Source of the DNA: Thermococcus sp.
Lineage (GTDB): Archaea > Methanobacteriota_B > Thermococci > Thermococcales > Thermococcaceae
Length of the DNA stretch: 40,997 bases
NCBI RefSeq assembly: GCF_026988555.1
Contig: NZ_JALSLB010000056.1
Span: forward strand, 1 to 40,997
Direction of reading: 5' to 3'
The notes beneath the pieces were generated by a model. It was given only the letters and a program-made list of their open reading frames with translations, was not told the DNA's origin and searched no databases. Below, one piece after another: positions 1-8,266 of the stretch. The position numbers and the translations under genes were made by a program. Positions within the stretch are counted from its first letter, which is position 1. Every line of letters starts with the position of its first letter.

Positions 1-270
1 AAGGACTTCAGAAGGGCAGAGCCCAATGAGGTGCTTGAGGTCAGGGTCAACGGGCTTGCCTTTGGTCGATACAGGCTGGGAGAATACAGGGGTGCATACG
101 GGTATGTGGAATCCTACGCCATCTCAAATTCCGGTCTTCTCATAGAGGATGCAGATGGAAAATGGTACTATCTGGCTTTTGACAATATTCATGAAGCTGT
201 GGACGCCATGATGGACGATAACAAAAAGGAGAAGGTTATAGAGGTACGGCGCTTCCATCAGGCTAAATAA
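1..270 (+). CDS. unknown protein, 3' part (gene cut by window edge)
   Basis: The reading frame is open from base 1 and ends with TAA at 268-270, so this is the last 89 codons of a gene that starts upstream of the window. A GTG at base 31 exists, but the frame is already open before it and no ribosome site precedes it, so I do not take it as the start. The visible part is mixed alpha/beta with no membrane segment and no cysteines, and ends in a basic stretch. I do not recognise the family. The next gene is convergent and ends only 7 bases away. Confidence 0.7.
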   Translation, partial: KDFRRAEPNEVLEVRVNGLAFGRYRLGEYRGAYGYVESYAISNSGLLIEDADGKWYYLAFDNIHEAVDAMMDDNKKEKVIEVRRFHQAK

Positions 271-277
271 ATAAAAA

Positions 278-940
278 TCAGTCCCTGCCCTTCGGCAGAT
301 GGGGGATTATCCAGCTTATAAAACTGTCCATGCTCCTCGTCTGTATGTAGAGAGTTCCCGTGCCGTGGAATTCCGCCACCAATCCTTCTCCGCTGAAGAG
401 CGTGCTCTTAAGCCCTCCAACACGCCTTACCTTGAAGTCCAGTCCGTCCGTGAAGGCCACCATGTGTCCGGTATCTATGACAAAATGCTCGTTGTGGAGT
501 TCCTTCCTGTATATCGCCCCGAAGCTTGAGAGGAATACCATACCCCTTCCGCTCATCTTAAGGAGGAAAAGGCCTTCCCTTCCGAAGAAGGTTTTTGCCC
601 CTCCCCACTTGGTATCTATGCGTATTCCCTCGCTGCTGGCCAGAAATGCCCCGCTCTGGGCGTAGAGGGTTCCGTCGATTTCCAGCCCCTCTATATCCCC
701 GGGATAGGAGGGTGCAAGCCCCAAAGTCCCAGGCCCGCGGAATGTGTTGATGAAAAAGCTCTCTCCCCCGAGCATTGAACGCTTTAAAGCGCCAAAAACG
801 CCTCCCTTGGCTTTTGTCTCCATCTTTATGGTGGGACTCATGTGCACCATGGCTCCGGCCTCCGCCTGAATGGCCTCCCCCTGGGAGAGCTCCACCTCAA
901 GCAGAGAAAAGCTCGGCCTGTGGTTTATCGTGTATCTCAA
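278..940 (-). CDS. AIM24 / TIGR00266 family protein
   Basis: A protein of about 220 residues of the AIM24 (TIGR00266) family, a beta-rich fold related to a mitochondrial biogenesis factor. Its role in archaea is not established. The N-terminal part (QAEAGAMVHMSP) and the glycine-rich middle (GGVFGALKRSMLGGESFF) are typical of the family. Start choice: GAGGTGA lies 5 bases before a TTG at 940, giving a product beginning MRYTINHRPSFSLLE, as I expect for relatives. An in-frame ATG at 946 and GTG at 949 overlap the ribosome site itself. A TATA box (minus strand, 973-981) lies about 35 bases upstream. The gene is divergent from the HMG-CoA synthase gene. Family call fairly sure; exact start moderate. 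Confidence 0.8.
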   Translation of the reverse strand: MRYTINHRPSFSLLEVELSQGEAIQAEAGAMVHMSPTIKMETKAKGGVFGALKRSMLGGESFFINTFRGPGTLGLAPSYPGDIEGLEIDGTLYAQSGAFLASSEGIRIDTKWGGAKTFFGREGLFLLKMSGRGMVFLSSFGAIYRKELHNEHFVIDTGHMVAFTDGLDFKVRRVGGLKSTLFSGEGLVAEFHGTGTLYIQTRSMDSFISWIIPHLPKGRD

Positions 941-972
941 AAACATCACCTCACAGAGATTATGCAGGGGTT

Positions 973-981
973 CCTTATATA
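973..981 (-). promoter_or_regulatory. TATA box for the AIM24-like gene
   Basis: Minus-strand TATATAAGG. A transcript starting about 25 bases downstream would have a leader of roughly 10-15 bases containing GAGGTGA. Confidence 0.55.
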
Positions 982-1029
982 CCTCCGCATCGTTAATCGT
1001 CGAAAAAACCTTTTACTTTCACCGAAAGA

Positions 1030-1038
1030 CTTTTATAA
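1030..1038 (+). promoter_or_regulatory. TATA box for the HMG-CoA synthase/thiolase/DUF35 operon
   Basis: CTTTTATAA lies 59 bases before the chosen ATG at 1097. The predicted transcript start is near 1060, leaving a short leader that carries the AGGTGAT ribosome site. The same 150-base gap holds the divergent AIM24-like promoter. Confidence 0.5.
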
Positions 1039-1096
1039 TGGCCGGGTTTAGCACTAAAAGAACGTTTAAAGCTCAGCTCTTATGCAGGTGATGGCC

Positions 1097-2149
1097 ATGG
1101 GAAAACTGCTGAAACCTATTAAGGATGTCGGTATCGTCGGATACGGTGCCTACGTCCCCATGTACAGGATTAAAAACGAGGAGATAGGAAGGGTCTGGGG
1201 TGTTTCGAGCTTTCCTATCAGGGAAAAATCAGTCCCGGGTCTGGATGAGGATGCAATAACGATTGGAATTGAGGCAGCGAGGAATGCCCTTAAAAGGGCG
1301 CGGATTGATCCCAGGCTTATAAGGGCACTCTGGTTTGGAACCGAGTCAAAGCCCTACGCCGTCAAGCCTTCTGCAACGGTTATAGCCGAGGCAATCGGTG
1401 CAACACCCGATCTGGATGCAGCCGATTTCGAGTTTGCATGCAAAGCGGGAACCGAAGCCCTGCAGGCTGCTATAGGATTCGTGGGTTCTGGAATGGCTGA
1501 ATATGCCATGGCGATAGGTGCCGACACATCCCAGGGGAGGCCGGGTGACCACCTCGAATTCACCGCCTCGGCCGGTGGAGCGGCCTACCTCCTCGGTCCA
1601 AAAGGTTCTGATACCCTCGCGTATTTTGAGGCAAGCTACTCCTACGTAACCGATACCCCCGACTTCTGGAGGAGGCAGCACGAGCACTACCCGAGGCACG
1701 GCAACCGCTTCACAGGCGAACCTGCATACTTCCATCAGATAATAAGTGCCGCCAAGACCCTCATGGAAGAGATGGACTACACGCCGGACGACTTCGACTA
1801 CGCCGTCTTCCACCAGCCCAACGTCAAGTTCCCGCTGACGGCCGCAAAGATACTCGGCATCCCGAAGGAAAAAGTAATTCCAGGACTCCTTACAGGGTTC
1901 ATTGGCAACACCTACAGCGGCGCAACCCTCGTCGGCGTTTCGGCGGTTCTCGACGTGGCCAAACCCGGTGACAGAATTCTCTGGGTGAGCTTTGGTTCAG
2001 GAGCAGGAAGTGACGCCTTCAGTCTCGTCGTGCAGGACGCCATAGAGGAGAAGAGAGACCTAGCACCGAAGACAATGGACTACGTGAACAGAAAGAGGTA
2101 CATCGATTACGCGCTCTACGCGAAGGCCAGGAGGAAGTACATACTGTAG
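1097..2149 (+). CDS. hydroxymethylglutaryl-CoA synthase (archaeal)
   Basis: Condenses acetyl-CoA with acetoacetyl-CoA to HMG-CoA, the entry to the mevalonate route that makes archaeal isoprenoid lipids. Start at ATG 1097 (350 aa): AGGTGAT at 1086-1092 is correctly spaced for it, whereas ATGs at 1082 and 1091 fall before or inside the ribosome site. Visible catalytic features of the thiolase-like fold are Glu83 ([12 protein letters not shown]), Cys115 ([10 protein letters not shown]) and His239 (FHQPNVKFP). Full family length. It is followed 11 bases later by the thiolase and then by the DUF35 protein. In Methanothermococcus these three are known to form one complex that channels acetoacetyl-CoA; the same gene order here suggests the same assembly. 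Confidence 0.95.
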   Translation: MGKLLKPIKDVGIVGYGAYVPMYRIKNEEIGRVWGVSSFPIREKSVPGLDEDAITIGIEAARNALKRARIDPRLIRALWFGTESKPYAVKPSATVIAEAIGATPDLDAADFEFACKAGTEALQAAIGFVGSGMAEYAMAIGADTSQGRPGDHLEFTASAGGAAYLLGPKGSDTLAYFEASYSYVTDTPDFWRRQHEHYPRHGNRFTGEPAYFHQIISAAKTLMEEMDYTPDDFDYAVFHQPNVKFPLTAAKILGIPKEKVIPGLLTGFIGNTYSGATLVGVSAVLDVAKPGDRILWVSFGSGAGSDAFSLVVQDAIEEKRDLAPKTMDYVNRKRYIDYALYAKARRKYIL

Positions 2150-2160
2150 GGGGTGTTAAG

Positions 2161-3333
2161 ATGACGATTGAAAAGCCCGTGATCATCGGCGTTGGTATGA
2201 TTCCTGTCGGAGAGCACTGGAAGCTCTCGCTCAGAGACATAGCCGTTGAAGCCCTTCTCAACGCGATGGATGATGCTGGAGTCGAGAGGGTTGACTCGCT
2301 CTACGTTGGAAACATGATCTCAGGTTCCTTCATTGAGCAGGAGAACCTCGGCGCCCTTATAGCCGACTGGGCAGGCCTTGGAAACGTTCCAGCCGTTAAG
2401 GTTGAGGCCGCATGTGCTTCAGGTGGGGCGGCTGTGCAGGAGGGTGCAAAGGCCGTAATGGCCGGCCTTGAGGACGTTGTTGCGGTTGTGGGTGTTGAGA
2501 AGATGACCGACGCCTGGCCGAGCGACGCCACCAGGTATCTGGCCTACGCCGCTGATGCGGACTGGGAGCTATTCCACGGGGCCAGTTTTGTGGCATTAAA
2601 CGCACTCATAATGAGGCACTACATGAATACATATGGCTACACCGAGGAGGACCTGGCGCTCTTCGCAGTCAACGCCCACGCCAACGGTGCCAAGAACCCC
2701 TACGCAATGTTCAAGGGACCCATAAAGGTTGAGACCGTCCTGAAAAGCCCCTACATAGCAGACCCTCTCAAGCTCTTCGATGCATCGCCGGTCTGCGACG
2801 GTGCGGCGGCAGTGATAATCACCACACAGGAGAAGGCCAAGGAGCTCGGCGTTCCCAGGGAGAAGTGGGTCGAGGTTGCTGGAATGGGGAGGGCGATTGA
2901 CACCATAAACCTCGCCAACAGGGAAGACCTTCTCACGCTTAAAGCTGCGAAAATTGCAGCGGATAGGGCATACAGAATGGCCGGCGTTGAGGCTAAGGAG
3001 GTCAACTTCTTCGAGGTTCACGACGCCTTTACCGTCATGGCCGCGCTCAGCCTCGAGGCCCTCGGTGTCGCGAAAAAGGGAGAGGGCGCGAAGCTCGCCA
3101 GGGAGGGCCAGATAGCGGTCGATGCAAACTACCCGATACAGACTATGGGAGGGCTGAAGAGCAGAGGGCACCCAGTTGGAGCCACCGGCGTTTACCAGAC
3201 GGTCGAGGCGGTTCTGCAGCTCCGCGGCGAGGCACCTGAGGGGATACAGGTTCCGAACGCCGAGGTAGGTCTGACCCAGAACATAGGCGGTACGGGCTCG
3301 AACATAACGGTCAACGTGTTTAGGAGGGTCTGA
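2161..3333 (+). CDS. acetyl-CoA acetyltransferase (archaeal thiolase)
   Basis: Makes acetoacetyl-CoA from two acetyl-CoA and passes it to HMG-CoA synthase. 390 aa, the full length of archaeal SCP2-like thiolases. The acyl-accepting cysteine is Cys85 in VEAACASGGA. EVHDAF supplies one conserved histidine and GHPVGATG near the C-terminus the other. The usual C-terminal Cys-x-Gly of bacterial thiolases is replaced by NIGGTGSN, as is normal in this archaeal subgroup. ATG start preceded by GGGGGTG. The stop codon is followed one base later by the ATG of the DUF35 gene, so translation is probably coupled. Confidence 0.95.
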   Translation: MTIEKPVIIGVGMIPVGEHWKLSLRDIAVEALLNAMDDAGVERVDSLYVGNMISGSFIEQENLGALIADWAGLGNVPAVKVEAACASGGAAVQEGAKAVMAGLEDVVAVVGVEKMTDAWPSDATRYLAYAADADWELFHGASFVALNALIMRHYMNTYGYTEEDLALFAVNAHANGAKNPYAMFKGPIKVETVLKSPYIADPLKLFDASPVCDGAAAVIITTQEKAKELGVPREKWVEVAGMGRAIDTINLANREDLLTLKAAKIAADRAYRMAGVEAKEVNFFEVHDAFTVMAALSLEALGVAKKGEGAKLAREGQIAVDANYPIQTMGGLKSRGHPVGATGVYQTVEAVLQLRGEAPEGIQVPNAEVGLTQNIGGTGSNITVNVFRRV

Positions 3334-3334
3334 G

Positions 3335-3739
3335 ATGGGAAAGCCCATGCAGGTTGCAAGGCACTGGAGACACTTCCGCGAGAAGTACGCCCTCATCGGG
3401 GGCAAATGTGAGAACGGCCACATATTTTTCCCCTACAGAAGCGTCTGTCCCGTATGCGGAAGCAGGAACGTCAAGGAATATGAACTGAACGGAAAGGGGA
3501 AGGTCATAAGCTGGACAATAGTACGGAACCCCCCGAGCGGCTTTGAATACTACCGGCCGTATCCCCTCGCACTAATCCAGCTGGAGGAGGGTCCCGTCGT
3601 TCTGGCCCAGCTAACCGACGTTGACCCCGAGGAAATCCATGAGGGTATGGAGGTGGAGATGGTAACAAGAAAACTACGCGAGTTCGACGAGGACGGAATA
3701 ATACTCTACGGGTACAAGTTCAGGCCCGTTTTGAAGTGA
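3335..3739 (+). CDS. DUF35 Zn-ribbon/OB-fold protein of the thiolase-HMGCS complex
   Basis: A 134-aa protein with an N-terminal rubredoxin-like zinc ribbon (residues about 22-45) and an OB-fold. In the archaeal acetyl-CoA acetyltransferase/HMG-CoA synthase complex such a protein bridges the two enzymes and helps form a shared CoA-binding site. Metal ligands visible are Cys25, Cys38 and Cys41. The second position of the first knuckle is not cysteine (CENGH), so His29 may be the fourth ligand or the zinc site may be weakened. Start ATG is one base after the thiolase stop. Last gene of the operon. Confidence 0.92.
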   Translation: MGKPMQVARHWRHFREKYALIGGKCENGHIFFPYRSVCPVCGSRNVKEYELNGKGKVISWTIVRNPPSGFEYYRPYPLALIQLEEGPVVLAQLTDVDPEEIHEGMEVEMVTRKLREFDEDGIILYGYKFRPVLK

Positions 3740-3765
3740 GCTCTTTCCTATTTCTTTCCTACCCT
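3740..3765 (+). terminator. pyrimidine-rich terminator after the mevalonate operon
   Basis: CTCTTTCCTATTTCTTTCC directly follows the stop codon. This matches the oligo-T/pyrimidine terminators of Thermococcales; no clear hairpin is visible. Confidence 0.4.
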
Positions 3766-3814
3766 CCGGAAGTCGCCCAAATAGGAAGCGGTGGTAAAGT
3801 GGATGTGCGGCTCC

Positions 3815-4111
3815 TCAAGCCTTTTCGATCTTCATTCGCTCGCCGCTCTCAAACTCCAGCTCCAGGAGGCCCCTTTTCATCCTAACCTTGATACCATCAA
3901 CGACGGCTTCTATCCCACCATTCTCCGCCCTAACACCAAGCATCCCCGCTATCTCATCCACGCTCTTCAGAGAGCCGTTCATGGTAGTTTCCATGACCTC
4001 ACCTTCGCTCTCAATGCTAATCCTGAGCTTTCCTTTACCGTCACGTATGAAACTCTCCTCTTTCAATTCCCTTACCTTATCGGGTTGAGGTGGGTGTACA
4101 CACGGCATCAT
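3815..4111 (-). CDS. small conserved-looking unknown protein
   Basis: About 98 aa, family not recognised. It begins MMPCVHPPQPDKVRELK and then alternates charged strands and helices; there is no signal peptide or membrane segment. The start is uncertain: the ATG pair at 4111/4108 has GGTGA just upstream (best spacing for 4108), a GTG at 4132 overlaps the end of the acetyltransferase gene, and an ATG at 4156 lies further inside it. In every case it directly follows, or overlaps, the GNAT gene on the same strand, so the two are probably co-transcribed and translationally coupled. Confidence 0.65.
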   Translation of the reverse strand: MMPCVHPPQPDKVRELKEESFIRDGKGKLRISIESEGEVMETTMNGSLKSVDEIAGMLGVRAENGGIEAVVDGIKVRMKRGLLELEFESGERMKIEKA

Positions 4112-4121
4112 TTTCACCGAT

Positions 4122-4628
4122 TCAATCTTCACCCGGGGGTTTATCAGGTTTTGCATGAAGGTCCCTGACCATCCTAACCCATATTCCGCTCTGCCCAACC
4201 TTCCTAAAGCCGTAGCTTTCGTAGAACTCGATGGCACCCCTGTTTTTCTCACCGACCCACAGCTCAACACGATCCGTGTAACGGGACAGGTAATCCAGAC
4301 CTTTCCCCATCAGGATGCGTCCGATACCGTGGCCCTGGAATCTTCTGTCGACGACGAACTCATGAATCGCACCAACTATCCTGCCCTCGTACTTGCTGTA
4401 CCAGTCACGGTCACATACTATAAAGCCCGCGAGTTCTCCGCCCCTTCTGGCCACAAAAAAGCCATCCCTGGCCTTACTCCAGCACCAGCGGAGATAGCGT
4501 TTGGCGTAGCCCTCGCCCTCACCACCGTACTCACGGAGTCCCTCGTACCCCCTCATGTAGATCCCGACGAGTTCCTCCAGGGTTTCCGCGTTGAGTCTAT
4601 CAAGCCTCTCAACTTCTACCGCGCCCAT
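4122..4628 (-). CDS. GNAT family N-acetyltransferase
   Basis: A 168-aa GCN5-related acetyltransferase that transfers acetyl from acetyl-CoA to an unknown amine. The acetyl-CoA pyrophosphate loop is RRFQGHGIGRIL (about residues 95-106), followed by the typical GAIEFYESYGF segment (131-141). Start chosen at ATG 4628 (MGAVEVERLDRL), because the frame upstream contains promoter sequence: a minus-strand TATA box at 4651-4660 is 27 bases before this ATG, which would make the mRNA leaderless. Divergent from aMBF1. Could be a protein or small-molecule acetyltransferase; the sequence does not say which. Confidence 0.85.
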   Translation of the reverse strand: MGAVEVERLDRLNAETLEELVGIYMRGYEGLREYGGEGEGYAKRYLRWCWSKARDGFFVARRGGELAGFIVCDRDWYSKYEGRIVGAIHEFVVDRRFQGHGIGRILMGKGLDYLSRYTDRVELWVGEKNRGAIEFYESYGFRKVGQSGIWVRMVRDLHAKPDKPPGED

Positions 4629-4650
4629 CAGAGATAGTACGGCGACGGGT

Positions 4651-4660
4651 TTATAAAAGA
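4651..4660 (-). promoter_or_regulatory. TATA box for the GNAT gene (leaderless)
   Basis: Minus-strand TCTTTTATAA centred about 27 bases before the ATG at 4628, with no ribosome site between. Confidence 0.55.
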
Positions 4661-4698
4661 TAGCTCTAAGCCTTAAATGGAGCAAGAAGGTGATTGGG

Positions 4699-5241
4699 AT
4701 GGGGAAGGCGAAGCCCAAGTTATGTGAAATCTGCGGTGCACCGATAAGAGGGCCTGGACACAAGATAAGGATCGAGGGGGCCGAACTTCTGGTGTGTGAC
4801 CGGTGTTACGAGAGATACAGCCATAAGAAGCCCGGGACATTCAGCACCATGCCCACCGGCAGGCGGCCGGTCAGGAGAACTCACATCCCGTCGGGACCGA
4901 AGCCCAGGAATACCGGAAGACCCAGAACCGAGCGCCCGCTATACCAAGAGGAGATAGTGGAGGACTTCGCTGACCGGGTCTACCACGCGATTCAGAAAAC
5001 AGGCAAAAGTTACGAGGAACTCTCCCACGAGATCGGCCTCTCAATGAACGACCTGAGGGCGATCGCTCACGGCTACCGCGAGCCCACCATAAAAGAGGCA
5101 AAAAAGCTTGAGAAGTACTTCAAGATAACGCTAATCGAGCGCACGGGCCAGGAGGTTCAGGAAAAAGCCACGGTTCCAAAGGATTATGAACCGACCCTCG
5201 GGGACGTAGCAAACATCAGGATCAAGAAGCGGAAGAAGTAA
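4699..5241 (+). CDS. archaeal multiprotein bridging factor aMBF1 (TIGR00270)
   Basis: A 180-aa homologue of eukaryotic MBF1. It has an N-terminal zinc ribbon (CEICGAPI and, about 25 residues later, CDRCYERY), a basic proline-rich linker (about 45-80), a cro-type helix-turn-helix (about 90-145, with YEELSHEIGLSMNDLRAIAH) and a lysine-rich tail ending IKKRKK. Archaeal MBF1 has been linked to the ribosome and to transcription. Start at ATG 4699, with AGGTGAT at 4688-4694; the GTG at 4690 is inside that site. A weak TATA (CCTTAAATGG, 4671-4680) precedes it. TBP lies less than 1 kb downstream. Confidence 0.93.
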   Translation: MGKAKPKLCEICGAPIRGPGHKIRIEGAELLVCDRCYERYSHKKPGTFSTMPTGRRPVRRTHIPSGPKPRNTGRPRTERPLYQEEIVEDFADRVYHAIQKTGKSYEELSHEIGLSMNDLRAIAHGYREPTIKEAKKLEKYFKITLIERTGQEVQEKATVPKDYEPTLGDVANIRIKKRKK

Positions 5242-5286
5242 CGGACACCGACCAGCGCCCTTCCGAACCACTCACTCGTGTTTTCT

Positions 5287-5658
5287 TCAGTCCTCATTCT
5301 TCGCCCTCTTTGGGGGGTGGAACCCTTTAAGTTTTTCAAAGGTTCTCCAAAGACGCATCAGCTCCTCCCAAGCATCGGTATCTGGGGGAATCACCAGTAC
5401 ATGCGCCGGTGGGTGGATGTCGGTCAGCCGTCCTATGGCCTTCGCGGGGGGAAGGTCCACCTGGGCAACTACGTGCGCGTTGAACCTTCTCCTCGGCTTC
5501 TCACCGCTCACGCTCTCAAACGCCCAGTCCGAGAGGGCGGGGGGTATTATCCTTGGATCACCCCGGATCCTCATTCCTCCGTAGCGAACGAGATCGGCCA
5601 GTGCGATGCTGGCCTTGTGAAAATCGTCAGTTCTAACCAGGATAAACGTGTTTCTCAT
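5287..5658 (-). CDS. unknown protein
   Basis: 123 aa, start ATG 5658 with GGTGACG a few bases upstream and a TATA-like CCTTAAAAGG (minus, 5692-5701) before that. It starts with a predicted strand (RNTFILVRTDDFHKA) and contains many prolines and basic residues, ending HPPKRAKNED; no membrane segment, no cysteine. The pattern of short strands and an arginine-rich middle (GEKPRRRFNAHVV) would suit a nucleic-acid or nucleotide binder, but that is only an impression. Convergent with aMBF1 and divergent from TBP. Confidence 0.7.
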   Translation of the reverse strand: MRNTFILVRTDDFHKASIALADLVRYGGMRIRGDPRIIPPALSDWAFESVSGEKPRRRFNAHVVAQVDLPPAKAIGRLTDIHPPAHVLVIPPDTDAWEELMRLWRTFEKLKGFHPPKRAKNED

Positions 5659-5752
5659 CGAACGTCACCGTGGCCCCTTGAATGAAGACCTTTTAAGGGT
5701 TCCTCAATGAAAGCCTCGCGTACCTAAACCTTTAAAAACTCATCCGGGCTCA

Positions 5753-5761
5753 TTTATAAAG
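5753..5761 (+). promoter_or_regulatory. TATA box of the tbp gene
   Basis: TTTATAAAG, 34 bases before the TTG start. The transcript would begin near 5780, right at the GGAGGTG ribosome site (5782-5788). A second TATA-like CCTTTAAAAAC lies at 5729-5739. Confidence 0.55.
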
Positions 5762-5794
5762 GGTTTTTAAACCCACCATGTGGAGGTGTAAACC

Positions 5795-6367
5795 TTGGTT
5801 GATATGGGCAATGTAAAGCTCAGAATTGAGAACATAGTCGCTTCTGTTGATCTGTTTACCCAGCTGAACCTTGAGAGGGTCATAGAGATATGCCCCAACT
5901 CCAAGTACAATCCGGAGGAGTTCCCCGGAATTATATGCCGCTTCGAGGAGCCAAAGGTCGCCCTTCTGGTGTTCAGCTCCGGAAAGCTCGTTGTCACAGG
6001 AGCCAAAAGCGTCGATGACATCGAGAGGACAGTGAACAAGCTGATTCAGATGCTCAAGAAGATAGGGGCGAAGTTCGGTCGGGCACCCCAGATAGACATC
6101 CAGAACATGGTCTTCAGCGGCGACATAGGTATGGAATTCAACCTCGATGCGGTCGCTTTGAGCCTGCCCAACTGTGAATACGAGCCGGAGCAGTTCCCCG
6201 GCGTCATCTATCGCGTCAAGGAGCCAAGGGCCGTGATACTGCTCTTCTCCTCAGGAAAGATCGTCTGCTCTGGGGCAAAAAGCGAGCACGACGCTTGGGA
6301 AGCCGTTAGGAAGCTTATCAGGGAGCTTGAAAAGTACGGCCTCATTGAAGAAGAGGAAGAGTGGTGA
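5795..6367 (+). CDS. tbp: TATA-box-binding protein (TBP)
   Basis: General transcription factor that binds the TATA box and recruits TFB and RNA polymerase. 190 aa made of two direct TBP repeats of about 90 residues: the first has [21 protein letters not shown], then [11 protein letters not shown]; the second has [21 protein letters not shown], then [11 protein letters not shown]. The acidic tail EEEEEW is typical of Thermococcales. The start codon is TTG: GGAGGTG is 6 bases before it and the product [17 protein letters not shown] matches the N-terminus I know for this family. An ATG three codons later is too far from the ribosome site. Confidence 0.97.
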   Translation: MVDMGNVKLRIENIVASVDLFTQLNLERVIEICPNSKYNPEEFPGIICRFEEPKVALLVFSSGKLVVTGAKSVDDIERTVNKLIQMLKKIGAKFGRAPQIDIQNMVFSGDIGMEFNLDAVALSLPNCEYEPEQFPGVIYRVKEPRAVILLFSSGKIVCSGAKSEHDAWEAVRKLIRELEKYGLIEEEEEW

Positions 6368-6369
6368 AA

Positions 6370-6400
6370 GGCTTTCTCTTCTTATTCCCTCTTTGTCAGG
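6370..6400 (+). terminator. pyrimidine-rich terminator after tbp
   Basis: CTTTCTCTTCTTATTCCCTC directly after the tbp stop, with no hairpin. The following gap to 6584 is AT-rich near its right end, contains TATA-like stretches (GATATATTTTAA about 6505, TTATTTAACC about 6547), and I see no gene in it. Confidence 0.4.
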
Positions 6401-6584
6401 GTCCCGAACGCTCTGTTTTGCCTTAGTACAATCTCCCGAGAGGCCTAGGAAAGGGCGGTACCCATATTCCTGGCTGTCATTTATTCAGATATTACCGTTA
6501 ATATGGATATATTTTAATCAATAATCCAAAAATTTCGAATAAATGTTATTTAACCCTAAGTTTTATTGTCTTCAGGTGGAAACC

Positions 6585-7454
6585 ATGGACACCAGAACGT
6601 TAAGGATAAAGACTGAGATACTGGGCTACCTCTCGGACACATTTCTGTCAAAGGGCTATCTCTGGATGCTTCCCAAGGTGCTTTCTCCAGTAACCGATCC
6701 CCTATGGCCAGACCCAGCGGAGCAAAAAACCGAACTGCTGGAAGTCGAGGTGAGGACGTACGGGATGAGACTGCGGCTGATGCACAGCATGATACTCCAC
6801 AAACAGACGGCGGTTTCAAGGTTCGGAAGGATATTCGTGCTGTCTCCGAACGTGAGGATAGAGGCCCGGAAACCAGACGGGTGGCACACCTTTGAGTTCA
6901 CCCAGTTTGACTTCGAAGCCCGCAATCTGAGGATGAAGGACGTAATGGAAACCCTAGAAGAGGTCATTAAGGGAATCGTCAGAAGGTTGTGTGAGGATGC
7001 CCTCGTATCCTGCGAGGAGTATGGGAGCATATTAAAAGGAGGCTTCCCAGTTTACAATTATGCCGATTTGGGAGAGGAGGAAGTAAACCGGTTAACACAG
7101 GAGAAAGAACGGCCGTTTTTTGTTGTGAACATACCGCGCGAGTTCTACGACTACTACGACGAAGAAACCGGGGAGTGGCATAACTACGATCTCTACGTGC
7201 CGGGATACGGCGAGGTGGCAAGTGGAGGTGAGAGGGAGTGGGAATACGAGAAGATAAAGCGGAAGATACTCAAAGGTGGCCTTAAAGTTGAGAACTTCGC
7301 TCCCTATCTCAGGATGGTCAAAAACGGCGAGATCATGCCTTCGGCAGGGGCAGGACTTGGAGTGGAACGGCTCGTAACGTTCTTCTCAGGCCTTAGGGAT
7401 ATATCTGAGGCGCAGGTGTTTCCACGGATTCCATACATGAAGGTGGAACTTTGA
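6585..7454 (+). CDS. archaeal asparagine synthetase A (AsnRS-related, AS-AR)
   Basis: 289 aa. It is the catalytic core of a class II asparaginyl/aspartyl-tRNA synthetase without the N-terminal OB-fold anticodon-binding domain. Such stand-alone cores from Pyrococcus abyssi are known to make asparagine from aspartate, ammonia and ATP. Motif 2 is visible as RKPDGWHTFEFTQFDFEA, and motif 3 as GAGLGVERLVTFFSGLRD near the C-terminus, ending with the family's FPRIPY. Start ATG 6585 with AGGTGG at 6575-6580; the ATG at 6543 lies in the AT-rich promoter region. Stands alone, convergent with iorB. Confidence 0.9.
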   Translation: MDTRTLRIKTEILGYLSDTFLSKGYLWMLPKVLSPVTDPLWPDPAEQKTELLEVEVRTYGMRLRLMHSMILHKQTAVSRFGRIFVLSPNVRIEARKPDGWHTFEFTQFDFEARNLRMKDVMETLEEVIKGIVRRLCEDALVSCEEYGSILKGGFPVYNYADLGEEEVNRLTQEKERPFFVVNIPREFYDYYDEETGEWHNYDLYVPGYGEVASGGEREWEYEKIKRKILKGGLKVENFAPYLRMVKNGEIMPSAGAGLGVERLVTFFSGLRDISEAQVFPRIPYMKVEL

Positions 7455-7623
7455 AGGAGAATTTGGATTCAACGTTCATCCGGTGGTGACGTTTCATCGA
7501 GTGAAGACGGGGCATACCGCGGTGCAGGGAAATCCCCCAACCGTAAGTTAGGTTCACTGGAAAGGATAATGGTTTTTAGGGATAAAAATCCGAGATCAAC
7601 ACCAGAGAAGCACTGATGCTTGA

Positions 7624-7640
7624 AATTAATAAAAATTGCA
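7624..7640 (-). terminator. T-rich terminator after iorB
   Basis: On the minus strand CAATTTTTATTAATTT follows the iorB stop. The gap 7455-7648 holds no gene I can support; a short palindrome GGATAAAAATCC lies in it at about 7580-7591. Confidence 0.4.
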
Positions 7641-7648
7641 GGAGGGCA

Positions 7649-8266
7649 TCAAAGCCCCAGAATCTCCTTCGCGGCCTCGATTCCGAGGTCAAAGGCTTTC
7701 ATGTTCACGTCAACGGCCTTCGGCGGGACGTTGAGCCTTATGACCTCCCTGACATGTTCTGCGTCGAGCGGGAACTCGGGGATCTGGGTGAGTGCCCCTA
7801 TGAGGACGGTGTTGGTTGTGATGACGTGCCCCGCTTTGATGGCCAGTTCCTCCGCGTTGAAGCCGATCCACTTGGCCCTAAAGTCGTCTTCCACTATCTT
7901 CTTTATCTCGTCGAGTTCTGGATAGCGGGCCTTACCCATCGAGACCTGGACGGGGACGATGGACTTGGTGTTGGTAACGATCATCCCCCCCCTTCTGAGG
8001 TGGTTGATGTAACGGAGTGCCTCGACCGGCTCAAAGCTGAGGATAACATCACCCCTTCCTTCCGGGACCATCGAACCGTAGACCTCGTCGCCGAAGCGGA
8101 CGTACGAGACGACGCTTCCAAATCGCTGGCTCATCCCGTGAACCTCACCCATCCTAACCTTGTAGCCTGCATGAAGGGCGGCCCAACCGAGTATATTCGC
8201 CGCGGTGAGAACACCCTGACCGCCAACACCCGTAATCACTATGTTGTACTCATTAACGGGCTTCAT
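7649..8266 (-). CDS. iorB: indolepyruvate:ferredoxin oxidoreductase, beta subunit
   Basis: 205 aa, the gamma-type (2-oxoacid ferredoxin oxidoreductase C-terminal) subunit of indolepyruvate oxidoreductase. With IorA it oxidises aryl 2-oxo acids from Trp, Phe and Tyr to aryl-acetyl-CoA and reduces ferredoxin. The family signature is [17 protein letters not shown] near the N-terminus, followed by [13 protein letters not shown]. Start at ATG 8266, which overlaps the iorA stop by the four bases ATGA; the open frame upstream of it is inside iorA. This is the last gene of the operon. Confidence 0.95.
   Translation of the reverse strand: MKPVNEYNIVITGVGGQGVLTAANILGWAALHAGYKVRMGEVHGMSQRFGSVVSYVRFGDEVYGSMVPEGRGDVILSFEPVEALRYINHLRRGGMIVTNTKSIVPVQVSMGKARYPELDEIKKIVEDDFRAKWIGFNAEELAIKAGHVITTNTVLIGALTQIPEFPLDAEHVREVIRLNVPPKAVDVNMKAFDLGIEAAKEILGL

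Noticed and set aside
2596-3423. 275-codon open frame opposite the thiolase and DUF35 genes
   Set aside because: Shadow frame produced by codon bias; it runs antisense across two well-identified genes.
7455-7648. Possible small RNA between the asparagine synthetase and iorB genes
   Set aside because: I looked for C/D boxes on both strands. There are isolated CTGA and GATGA-like words but no ordered set, and no stem that closes them.
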